NCBI GenBank assembly: GCA_020354125.1 | Contig: CP070643.1 | Span: 3,858,512-3,922,511, forward strand | Direction: 5' to 3' | Source of the DNA: Betaproteobacteria bacterium | GTDB lineage: Bacteria; Pseudomonadota; Gammaproteobacteria; Burkholderiales; Eutrophovitaceae | Length of the DNA: 64,000 bases | Shown: one piece after another, positions 54,832-62,873 of the stretch | How positions within the stretch are numbered: the first letter of the stretch is position 1 | How the letters are laid out: each line of letters begins with the position of its first letter | Position numbers and translations under genes: made by a program | Notes under the pieces: model-generated | The model's database searches: none | What the model was told of the DNA's origin: nothing | What the model saw: the letters and a program-made list of their open reading frames with translations, nothing else

Positions 54832-55368
54832 ATGAAAACCCCGACATCAATCGCAACACTAGTCGCATTTGCATGTGCAGCGCCGCTGGCACAGGCTGAA
54901 CACTTCTTTGAGGATTACGCTCGCGTAATCGAGGTGACACCGCAGTACGAAGAGGTGAACGTGCCACGCAAGGAGTGTACGAGCGAGTACGTTCCGGAAC
55001 GCCAGCACCGCCGCGGTTCGTTGGCAGGGCCAATAATCGGTGGCATTGCCGGTGGCGTGCTCGGGGCTCAAGTCGGCTCAGGCAACGGTCGTGTTGCTTC
55101 CTCGGCCGCCGGCGCCGCAATCGGCGCCATTGTCGGCGATCGCCTGTCGCAACGTGGTCACGACGAATACTACGAGCGCGAAGTCAGACGCTGCGAACTG
55201 GTCGATCACTGGGAGACCCGGCTCGCCGGATACGGCGTCGTTTACCGCTATCGTGGACACGTCCAGACAGCGATCCTGCCTTACGATCCAGGGCGCAGGC
55301 TGCGAGTGCGCGTTGCAATCGAGCCGGTGGGTCAGACGCAGGATATCAGTGACAGGTGGGATCACTGA
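54832..55368 (+). CDS. Exported glycine-zipper 2TM-domain protein
   Basis: 178 aa. Signal peptide (SIATLVAFACAAPLAQA), an acidic/basic segment with a cysteine (VNVPRKECTSEYVP), then the glycine zipper GSLAGPIIGGIAGGVLGAQVGSGNGRVASSAAGAAIGAIVGDRL and a C-terminal domain RRCELVDHWETRLAGYGVVYRYRGHVQTAILPYDPG. This resembles UmoD/SlyB-type envelope proteins. AGGAG precedes the ATG. Role in the envelope is inferred. Confidence 0.82.
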   Translation: MKTPTSIATLVAFACAAPLAQAEHFFEDYARVIEVTPQYEEVNVPRKECTSEYVPERQHRRGSLAGPIIGGIAGGVLGAQVGSGNGRVASSAAGAAIGAIVGDRLSQRGHDEYYEREVRRCELVDHWETRLAGYGVVYRYRGHVQTAILPYDPGRRLRVRVAIEPVGQTQDISDRWDH

Positions 55369-55452
55369 GCTGCTATGCGCCTGCCCGCAGTCCCAACTTG
55401 CAGCCCGTACCAGCATCGGAGATGATCAGTCTCGATGGCACAAGGATCGAAA

Positions 55453-55746
55453 ATGCTACCGAGACGATCTCTCCCGATGCTGGTCTTGCTTCTGGTGTGT
55501 ACATTCGCTTCGTTCGATGTCGATGCGCGCCATACGAGAAGGGCCGTCTATCCAGCGGCTTCGTTCGTCAAGGTCGCCGAGCGGGCTGTCTCGATGCGCG
55601 ATGCAGTCAGCCGCGTGCGCCAACAGACCGGCGGGCGCGTACTGGACGCACAAGACCGCGGGACTCACTACCGCATCAAGGTGCTGACACCGCAAGGCGA
55701 AGTTCGCATCTTTCGGGTCGACGCCCAAACCGGTGCGATTCGCTGA
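55453..55746 (+). CDS. PepSY-domain periplasmic protein ahead of a two-component system
   Basis: 97 aa from the ATG at 55453; an in-frame ATG at 55435 would add six residues. Signal segment LPMLVLLLVCTFASFDVDA, then VSMRDAVSRVRQQTGGRVLDAQDRGTHYRIKVLTPQGEVRIFRVDAQTGAI, a PepSY fold. Such small PepSY genes commonly sit directly before PhoPQ-like pairs in Pseudomonas and Xanthomonas relatives and may modulate the sensor. The regulator gene starts 21 bp later. Confidence 0.8.
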   Translation: MLPRRSLPMLVLLLVCTFASFDVDARHTRRAVYPAASFVKVAERAVSMRDAVSRVRQQTGGRVLDAQDRGTHYRIKVLTPQGEVRIFRVDAQTGAIR

Positions 55747-55767
55747 CCGTTTTGACTTACACATGCC

Positions 55768-56445
55768 ATGCGAATACTCGTAGTAGAAGACGAACCTTCC
55801 CTGCAACAGCAGATCTGTAACGAACTGAAGCAACTCGGCTACGCCGTCGATGCCACGGCAGACGGCCAGGAGGCCTATTACCTTGCCTCTGAGTATTCGT
55901 TTGACGCGGCCATTGTCGATCTCGGACTTCCCGGTCTGTCCGGTCTTGACGTGATTAGCAAACTGCGCAGCGATGGCAGCCGGCTACCCATTCTCATTCT
56001 GACCGCGCGCACGAGCTGGCAGGATAAAGTCAGCGGTCTGGAGACAGGCGGCGATGACTATCTGACCAAGCCGTTTCGCATGGAAGAACTCTCAGCAAGG
56101 CTGAAAGCGTTACTACGGCGCGCTTCCGGCGCAACCAGTGAACGGCTGCGTTGCGGACCGATCGAGTTGGATCTCTCAGGCCAACAAGTCAACCTGGATG
56201 GCAACCGACTGGATTTGACGGGTTATGAGTACAAGTTACTCGAACACCTCATACGAGAGCGACATCGCGTTCTGTCGAAGGATGAGCTCGCTACACACCT
56301 TTATCCACACGATGAAGAAAGCGACAGCAACGTAATTGAAGTTCTGGTGGCACGCTTGCGCAAGAAGCTGGATCCGCGCGGTACGCTCCGACCGATTGAA
56401 ACATTGCGTGGCCGCGGTTACCGTTTCAGGCTTGGCGAAGAGTGA
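55768..56445 (+). CDS. OmpR/PhoP-family response regulator
   Basis: 225 aa. Receiver domain MRILVVEDEPSLQQQICNELK with phospho-acceptor Asp in AIVDLGLPG (residue 51) and LTAR / DDYLTKPF; then an OmpR winged helix LTGYEYKLLEHLIRERHRVLSKDELATHLY and SNVIEVLVARLRKKLDPRG. Sequence and neighbours match PhoP-type regulators. Sixty-five bases ahead of its kinase gene. Confidence 0.92.
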   Translation: MRILVVEDEPSLQQQICNELKQLGYAVDATADGQEAYYLASEYSFDAAIVDLGLPGLSGLDVISKLRSDGSRLPILILTARTSWQDKVSGLETGGDDYLTKPFRMEELSARLKALLRRASGATSERLRCGPIELDLSGQQVNLDGNRLDLTGYEYKLLEHLIRERHRVLSKDELATHLYPHDEESDSNVIEVLVARLRKKLDPRGTLRPIETLRGRGYRFRLGEE

Positions 56446-56510
56446 AGGCGTGACCTGAAATGCAAAACTGGCCTTCAACAACGCGGTTCGAGTGACCGGA
56501 GCGGTACAAC

Positions 56511-57845
56511 ATGCGCTCCCTTAACGCTCGGATTACTGTCAGTGCCGCAATTGTGCTCGCTATCTTTGTCGCACTGTCGGCGCTGGCACTGGAAAAAGCT
56601 TTCCGCGACAGCGCCCGCAACGCACGCGAAGAACGTCTGCTGGCACAGATCTATCTGCTCATGGCAGCAGCCGAAGTCGATGTTGACGGAACACTGCGCG
56701 TCGCCAACAGATCCGCGGAACCAAGACTCGGCCTGCCTGATTCGGGTCTGTACGCCTTCATTGTCGATGGCAACGGCGAGACCGTTTGGCAATCCAGATC
56801 CGGGTTGGTACTTGAACTGCCGCCGACGCCGACGCTCGCCGCAGGAAGACAAACATTCACGCAGACGACTCATGGTGGTGAGCGTTATCTGGCCAAAGCC
56901 TACGGCATCAATTGGACTACCGATAATGGTTCGTATCCATTCACCTTCAGCGTCATCGAAGATTCCAGCCCCTTTGACGAACAACTCAATGTCTATCGAC
57001 GCAGCCTGTGGACCTGGCTCAGCGCGATGGCAGCATTGCTTCTTATTTCTCAATGGGCCGCCTTGCGCTGGGGACTGGCGCCGTTGCGCCACGTTTCCAA
57101 TGAACTCAACCGTCTCGAAGCCGGCGAACAACACAGAATCAGCGGCCGCTATCCGAGCGAAGTCCAGCGCTTGGCTGACAATCTCAACGCGGTTCTTTCT
57201 CACGAGCGCAAACAGCAGCAACGTTACCGCAATGCACTGGCCGACCTGGCGCACAGCTTGAAAACACCTCTGGCCTTGGTGCGCGGCACGGCACGCGATG
57301 CTCAACTACTAGATGCGCAATCGATCGAGCAGCAGGTCGACCAGATGGATCGCATTATTGGCTACCACCTGCAACGGGCCGCAGCCTCGGGGCGCAGTAC
57401 CCTCGCCACACCTGTCGAGCTAGCCCCGAGGGTGCAACGCATTGTCGCTGCGTTGAAGAAGGTATATTCGGACAAGGAGTTCCAGATCATTGTCGACGTC
57501 GACAGCGAAATGCGCTTTCGCGGCGACGAAGGTGATCTGACCGAGATGCTGGGAAACCTGTTGGACAACGCCTGCAAATGGTGTCGCGAAACGGTGCGCA
57601 TTTCTGCAAGCAGCGATCAGGAGCGTTTGCAGATTCGCGTTGAAGACGACGGCCCGGGCATCCAGGACGCGGACGCTGCACGGGTGTTCATGCGCGGAGC
57701 GCGCACCGATGAAACGGTGCCCGGCCATGGCATCGGTCTGGCGGTCGTGCGCGAGATCGTCGAGGCGTATGGCGGCGATGCGAGCATAAGTAAGAGTGCG
57801 CTCGGCGGCACCATGGTTGAACTGCGTTTCCCGGAAGCTCAGTAA
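56511..57845 (+). CDS. PhoQ-like sensor histidine kinase
   Basis: 444 aa. Two transmembrane helices (ITVSAAIVLAIFVALSALAL and LSAMAALLLISQWAALRWGL) bound a periplasmic sensor of about 130 residues, then a HAMP-like linker, the phospho-acceptor ALADLAHSLKTPLALVRG, and the ATPase domain GNLLDNACKWCRETV, VEDDGPGIQ, GHGIGLAVVREIV. A stretch of acidic residues like the PhoQ divalent-cation surface is not obvious, so the signal is unknown. Confidence 0.9.
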   Translation: MRSLNARITVSAAIVLAIFVALSALALEKAFRDSARNAREERLLAQIYLLMAAAEVDVDGTLRVANRSAEPRLGLPDSGLYAFIVDGNGETVWQSRSGLVLELPPTPTLAAGRQTFTQTTHGGERYLAKAYGINWTTDNGSYPFTFSVIEDSSPFDEQLNVYRRSLWTWLSAMAALLLISQWAALRWGLAPLRHVSNELNRLEAGEQHRISGRYPSEVQRLADNLNAVLSHERKQQQRYRNALADLAHSLKTPLALVRGTARDAQLLDAQSIEQQVDQMDRIIGYHLQRAAASGRSTLATPVELAPRVQRIVAALKKVYSDKEFQIIVDVDSEMRFRGDEGDLTEMLGNLLDNACKWCRETVRISASSDQERLQIRVEDDGPGIQDADAARVFMRGARTDETVPGHGIGLAVVREIVEAYGGDASISKSALGGTMVELRFPEAQ

Positions 57846-58097
57846 AGCGCGCATATCACTGTCTTCAGCAGCTGACTCGGCAATACCCTGATTTCATCTC
57901 CCGTGGATCCCCAACACGCGCCTAACCTCCTGTTTGTAGACCGATAACGCGATAGTGTGTGCTCACAGTTTAGTAGAATTTAGCTTGGATTCACGGACAC
58001 GATTTGACAACGTGTAGCCACTCAGGTACCTACAGACGCCTACCTGCGGCCCACGCGCGAGTCTGCCGCGGACCAACCAGAATCAATCCGGACGAAT

Positions 58098-59786
58098 ATG
58101 AGAATGGATCAGCCACTATCAGCTCCTGCCACCACCGGTTACGACGCGTTTCTCTCACTACTTGCTTCCGAAGGCGTCGAGTATCTTTTCGGAAATCCGG
58201 GCACAACGGAACTCGCCATCATGCAGGCGGTCGGTGCGCAATCAGCTATCCGTTATGTTCTCGGGCTGCAGGAAGGCATCGTCGTCGGCATGGCCGACGG
58301 TTATGCTCGCGCATCTGGGCGTTTGGCAGCCGCCAACGTGCATGTCGCACCGGGCCTCGGAAACGCCATGGGCTCTCTGTACAGCGCGAAGTTCTCTGGT
58401 TCGCCAGTTTTGCTCACGGCGGGACAGCAGGAACAAGGTCATGGCCTGACCGAACCGTTGCTCTACGACTCGTTGGTGCCAATCGCTCAGCCACTGGTTA
58501 AATGGGCGGTCGAATGCACTCGGGTCGAGGACCTGCCACGCATCATCAGGCGCGCGGCGAAAGTCGCACTGGCACCACCGACCGGCCCGGTATTCCTGAG
58601 CCTTCCCGGTGATGTGCTCGATGCGACGGCAACGCTCGAGTTCGGTCAACCGACGCGCGTCGATTTCGATGTACGCCCGGCAGACCACGTCCTCGAAAAA
58701 CTGGCGAGCCGCTTGTTCGCCGCGCAGAACCCCGTGATCATTGCCGGTCACGAACTGGCAACTCACAATGCGCTGGACGTAGCGGGCGAGTTCGCGGAAT
58801 TGCTGGGCGCTGCAGTGTTGCAACAAACCGTCCCCTACGGCGCGCATTTTCCAAGCAGACATCGCGCATTTGTGGGCGCACTCAACCGTAATCAAAATCA
58901 GGTACGCGCAAGACTCGAACCGCATGATTTGCTGATCTGCCTCGGTGCCGATGTGCTTCGCATGTCGGTTTACAGTCCGACCGACGCTCTTCCAGCCGGC
59001 ATGCCGATTGTGCAGATTGCAGAGCGAGACTGGGAACTGGGCAAGAACTACCCGACCGAACTCGCCGTCAAGGCAAATGTGCGAGAAACACTGACGGCGT
59101 TGAACGCGTTGCTGAAAGCGCGCATGTCGACTGAGCAGCGCAGCCGTGCCGATGCGCGGCTTGCCGAAATCGAAAAGAACAATTGGGCGACTCGTCGCTC
59201 GCAAATGGTCGAGCAAGCGCTCAAGCTCGCCGACACCCACCCGATCGACCCGCAGTTCATGTCAATGTGCATCGCCGATGCCATACCCGATGACGCGGTC
59301 GTCGTCGACGAAGGACTTACATCGACTTTGAAGCTGCTAAGTTACTTGCCGCTGACCGATCACCAATCTTACTTCGGACTTGCCTCGGGTGGCATTGGCT
59401 TCGCGATGTCCGGCGCAATCGGCATTTCGATCGCACTGCCAGACAGGCCAGTTGTCGCTATTGTCGGGGATGGCAGCGCAATGTACAGCGTTCAGGCACT
59501 GTGGACGGCAGCGAACATGAAACTGCCGATTACCTATGTCATCCCGAATAACCGTGGTTACCGTATTCTCAAGGAAAGACTGGTTTCTTTCCGCAACACC
59601 GACCGCTTTGTCGGAATGGACATCGCAGATCCCACTATCGATTTTGTCGGTCTTGCCAAGTCGATGGGAGTTAAATCGCGCCATGTCGAAGCACCGCAGG
59701 ACTTTGCCGAAGTATTGCGAGAAGCGATTGCAAGCGGGCAACCAAATCTCATCGACGTCCGCGTAGCGAACGGTTTCGGAGACTAA
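58098..59786 (+). CDS. Thiamine-diphosphate-dependent enzyme, benzoylformate-decarboxylase-like
   Basis: 562 aa. N-terminal PYR domain EYLFGNPGTTELAIMQA with the activating Glu, LGLQEGIVVGMADGYARASG, a VHVAPGLGNAMGSLY block that keeps the His of the BFD active site, a middle domain, and the C-terminal PP domain VVDEGLTST, GLASGGIGFAMSGAIGIS, VAIVGDGSAMYSVQALWTAANMKLPITYVIPNN. The second catalytic His of benzoylformate decarboxylase appears replaced (LRMSVYSP by eye), so the reaction is uncertain: decarboxylation or carboligation of a 2-oxo acid. Seven bases from the methyltransferase gene. Confidence 0.85.
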   Translation: MRMDQPLSAPATTGYDAFLSLLASEGVEYLFGNPGTTELAIMQAVGAQSAIRYVLGLQEGIVVGMADGYARASGRLAAANVHVAPGLGNAMGSLYSAKFSGSPVLLTAGQQEQGHGLTEPLLYDSLVPIAQPLVKWAVECTRVEDLPRIIRRAAKVALAPPTGPVFLSLPGDVLDATATLEFGQPTRVDFDVRPADHVLEKLASRLFAAQNPVIIAGHELATHNALDVAGEFAELLGAAVLQQTVPYGAHFPSRHRAFVGALNRNQNQVRARLEPHDLLICLGADVLRMSVYSPTDALPAGMPIVQIAERDWELGKNYPTELAVKANVRETLTALNALLKARMSTEQRSRADARLAEIEKNNWATRRSQMVEQALKLADTHPIDPQFMSMCIADAIPDDAVVVDEGLTSTLKLLSYLPLTDHQSYFGLASGGIGFAMSGAIGISIALPDRPVVAIVGDGSAMYSVQALWTAANMKLPITYVIPNNRGYRILKERLVSFRNTDRFVGMDIADPTIDFVGLAKSMGVKSRHVEAPQDFAEVLREAIASGQPNLIDVRVANGFGD

Positions 59787-59793
59787 GACCGTA

Positions 59794-60675
59794 ATGGCGG
59801 AGCATCAAGATCATCTTGCAAGCGTCGTTACCTACTACGACACACATCCGATCAACGAGCAACAGATCATGCATTCGCTGCAGGCTCGGGGCGTTGACCT
59901 CGATAACCTGACTGAGGAAGTGCTGAAGGAACACGATCAGGATCACTTCGGGGGCTTGCAAGCGACCGATGTGCTGGCCTCCAAGGCGGGCATCAAGAAA
60001 GAACACCATGTGCTTGACGTGTGCAGCGGCATGGGCGGACCGGCACGATACATTGCCCATCGCATCGGCTGCCGCGTGACGGGAATTGATTTCACCGAAA
60101 GCCGTTATCTCAGCGCAATCAAACTGACCGAGATGGTCGGCCTCGATACATTGGTCGATTTCGTCCACGGTAACGCGCTGGACATGCCATTCGAGGACAA
60201 CAGTTTCGACGTTGTCATCGCCCAGGAAGCCTGGTGCCACGTACCGGACAAACCGCGCCTGATTGCCGAGTGCGCGCGCGTTGTCAAACCGGGTGGAGTC
60301 ATCGCGTTTACCGACATCCTCTGCACCGACAAACTGAGCAGTGGCGACATGCGGCGACTTCGCAGTGAAATGACGTTTCCGGATCTGGAGACGATCAATG
60401 GCTACGCTCGACTGCTCGAGTCAAACGGATGTACCTTGCTGGAGCACGACGATCTCAGCAAGGTATGGACGAAAGTGCTGGAAGGTCGGCTGGCTATGTA
60501 TCGCAGCCTGGCCGAAGAAACGGAGCGGAGCTTTGGCGCCGAGCGCGCCCGCGAGTGGGACGATGCCTATGAGTTCTTTGTCAGCCGCTATCGCGAGGGT
60601 AGGCTCGGTGGTGCGCGCTTTATCGCCAGACGCGACCGGGCACCCGTGCAAGACGATGTCGAGGACGCATTGTGA
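59794..60675 (+). CDS. SAM-dependent methyltransferase paired with the ThDP enzyme
   Basis: 293 aa class I methyltransferase: VLDVCSGMGGPARYIAHRIGCRVTGIDFTES (SAM loop), VHGNALDMPFEDNSFDVVIAQEAWCHVPDKPRLIAECARVVKPGGVIAFTD. The fold and motif wording are close to small-molecule N- or C-methyltransferases such as sarcosine/dimethylglycine and tocopherol types. Its start lies 7 bp after the ThDP gene, so they form one unit; probably the product of one is substrate of the other. Substrate unknown. Confidence 0.83.
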   Translation: MAEHQDHLASVVTYYDTHPINEQQIMHSLQARGVDLDNLTEEVLKEHDQDHFGGLQATDVLASKAGIKKEHHVLDVCSGMGGPARYIAHRIGCRVTGIDFTESRYLSAIKLTEMVGLDTLVDFVHGNALDMPFEDNSFDVVIAQEAWCHVPDKPRLIAECARVVKPGGVIAFTDILCTDKLSSGDMRRLRSEMTFPDLETINGYARLLESNGCTLLEHDDLSKVWTKVLEGRLAMYRSLAEETERSFGAERAREWDDAYEFFVSRYREGRLGGARFIARRDRAPVQDDVEDAL

Positions 60676-60807
60676 ATGAACATTGGCGACATGTTCGACG
60701 ATGTGTCATTTGATCCCAGCAAGCCAAACTGACTGAACAGATACAGCACGCACTATGTACTCTGGCGCTTTTTCGCTTTTCAGGCTACTGACTGGATCGG
60801 GTGTGGC

Positions 60808-61236
60808 ATGAAACTACTCTCATGCCTTGCAAGCAATGCCTGTGGCCTGATTTTGCTCTTATCCGGTTTGCATAGCATCGCAGCTGGTGAAGCATATCTG
60901 AAGGGAAATTTCACCGGCGCGGAAATGTTGCGGTACTGCAAGGTTGCAAGTGACGATTCAGTGCGCGACTTTGAGCGCGGGATCTGTACCGGATTTATCG
61001 ACGGGTTTGCGGCAGGTCACCATGCCGCCGAATTGTGGCACGCGTTTCACCACCGTGACGAGAGTATCGAGAATATCTATGGCCAACTATGTGTGCCGAC
61101 CGATGCCAACCGGACCGCGCTGGTCGCCGTCTTTGTTCGCTACCTCGAAAACCATCGCGACAACCTGGACTGGAATGCCGGTCTACTTCTAGAGAGTGCG
61201 CTACGAGAAGCATACCCCTGCCCGGAAGGAGACTGA
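60808..61236 (+). CDS. Exported Rap1a/Tai-like protein
   Basis: 142 aa. Signal peptide (CGLILLLSGLHSIAAG), then the helical Rap1a/Tai pattern: EMLRYCKVASDDSVRDFERGICTGFIDGFAAGH, LCVPTDANRTALVAVFVRYLENHRDNLDWNAGLLLESALREAYPC with four conserved cysteines. The founding members protect against T6SS amidase effectors in the periplasm, but many family members are orphans. No effector or T6SS gene is in this window, so the immunity role is unproven here. Confidence 0.75.
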   Translation: MKLLSCLASNACGLILLLSGLHSIAAGEAYLKGNFTGAEMLRYCKVASDDSVRDFERGICTGFIDGFAAGHHAAELWHAFHHRDESIENIYGQLCVPTDANRTALVAVFVRYLENHRDNLDWNAGLLLESALREAYPCPEGD

Positions 61237-61313
61237 CTTTCCTCGCTGGCGACGTTTGAACTAAACGTGGGCGCAGCTCGTTGCTCAGCAAAAACTCAGC
61301 CGCCGACGTTGGG

Positions 61314-62861
61314 TCAAGCGGTTACTGCATCCATGCTGCTGTCGTAGCGCTTGACTCGGTTTCTGCCTTCGTCCTTGGCCACGTAAAGTGCCCGGTCGGC
61401 ATCCTTGATGAGATCTTCGTAATTTTCATGCTTGTCGAACTCGGCTATCCCGAAACTGGCTGTGACCTGCACACCTTGAGCGCCACGAACACTCTTGCCT
61501 GCGGTTGACTCGATCGCGGCGCGGAGCCGCTCGGCAACGCGTTCTGCCTCGTCCATTCCCGATTGTGGCATCAACATACAAAACTCTTCGCCACCATACC
61601 GGCACAGGACGTCACCGCTGCGCACCCCTCCATGCAGAATCTGTGCGACAACCTTGAGCACCTGATCACCGACCGCGTGACCAAATCGATCATTGAAAGA
61701 CTTGAAGTGATCGACGTCGACCATGATGCAGGTGAGTCGCTGGCCTCCATGGCGCGCGGCCTGGAATGCCGGCTCGACGGCTTCGAAAAAGGCGCGCCGG
61801 TTCAGTCCGCCTGTCAATACGTCATGCATTGCCATATCGCGAAGTGCCTTGTTGCGCGCCTCGGTCTCTTCGCGCGCTGCTTTCAATTCTTCGAGCGCGT
61901 CGACCAGCTGACGATTCAGGCTCTCGATCTCGGTGATATCGCTGAATGTGGTGATACAACCTCGGGCGCCGCCGTCTGGATCCATCACCGGTGAGCAGTT
62001 GACTGTCAACTTGCGCAAGGTCCCATCCATTTCCTCGAGCTCAATATATTCCCCCCTGACCGGCGACCGTTGGTTGATTGCACGCATCCAGGGATGATCC
62101 TCCGTGCGTGCAGGCAGAGCCGAATTGAGCAATTCAATTTTTCGAACCGGTCTTCCAACAATGTTGGCACCATCCTTGTTGAACCACTCGCGTATGGTGG
62201 CGTTGGCAAGGATGACGCGACCGGAGGGGTCAATCACCATTACGCCTTCACTGAATGCATCAAACGCAGCTCGTATACGGTCAGGGAGTACGGCCTGCGG
62301 GTCAAGATAATCAAAAACACGGCGTAGGTAGAGCGAGAAAAGTACGAATCCGCCTAACCCTAATGTCAATACGACAATAAACCAGGGCTGGGTTAACCAC
62401 TGCCCGATCGAAGTCGGCCCGGCGGGGCTGAAGCTGACTTCAAACCACCCCCACCGGCGATCGCCTTGCATCAACGGAACATTAACGTGCTGCAAAGTTG
62501 AAGCGCCCCCTTTTGTCGGGCGCCAATGCTGCTGGTGTGCACCGGCCTGAGCCACGATTCTTCCGTCTTCTCCGCGGACAGCCACTGAAAGGACGTCGTC
62601 TTCATTCAATATCCAACGTGACATCGCAACGTTCAGCGCGTCGGAAGCAGTAGTCTCCAGGAGCACACTCGCCTGTGTGGCCAGTTGTTCGCTGACGCGG
62701 GCGCGCTGCTCGCGCACGCCATCAGTCTTATCCGGAAATATGTTGAACGCGAAATCGAGGATCAGAATACAAGACACAATGATCGCCGCCAGGCCGAGCC
62801 CGACACGCTCTGCGGGTCCAAGCCGTGGTAATCGAAAAACACGGTTGTGTGTCAACTGCAC
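61314..62861 (-). CDS. Membrane PAS-GGDEF diguanylate cyclase
   Basis: 515 aa. Transmembrane helix at about 20-40, periplasmic sensor (TASDALNVAMSRWILNEDDVLSVAV), second helix (WFIVVLTLGLGGFVLFSLYL), a PAS domain (AFSEGVMVIDPSGRVILANATIREWF), a coiled linker and a GGDEF domain with intact GGEEF (CRYGGEEFCMLMP) and DVDHFKSFNDRFGHAVGD. An active cyclase is expected. It begins 12 bp after the stop of the Ig-repeat surface protein, so the two are probably co-expressed. Confidence 0.9.
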   Translation of the reverse strand: MQLTHNRVFRLPRLGPAERVGLGLAAIIVSCILILDFAFNIFPDKTDGVREQRARVSEQLATQASVLLETTASDALNVAMSRWILNEDDVLSVAVRGEDGRIVAQAGAHQQHWRPTKGGASTLQHVNVPLMQGDRRWGWFEVSFSPAGPTSIGQWLTQPWFIVVLTLGLGGFVLFSLYLRRVFDYLDPQAVLPDRIRAAFDAFSEGVMVIDPSGRVILANATIREWFNKDGANIVGRPVRKIELLNSALPARTEDHPWMRAINQRSPVRGEYIELEEMDGTLRKLTVNCSPVMDPDGGARGCITTFSDITEIESLNRQLVDALEELKAAREETEARNKALRDMAMHDVLTGGLNRRAFFEAVEPAFQAARHGGQRLTCIMVDVDHFKSFNDRFGHAVGDQVLKVVAQILHGGVRSGDVLCRYGGEEFCMLMPQSGMDEAERVAERLRAAIESTAGKSVRGAQGVQVTASFGIAEFDKHENYEDLIKDADRALYVAKDEGRNRVKRYDSSMDAVTA

Positions 62862-62873
62862 TCATCTACCCTT

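Noticed and set aside
56302..56310. TTATCCACA, a DnaA-box match
   Set aside because: Single copy inside a response-regulator gene, no cluster, no origin context.
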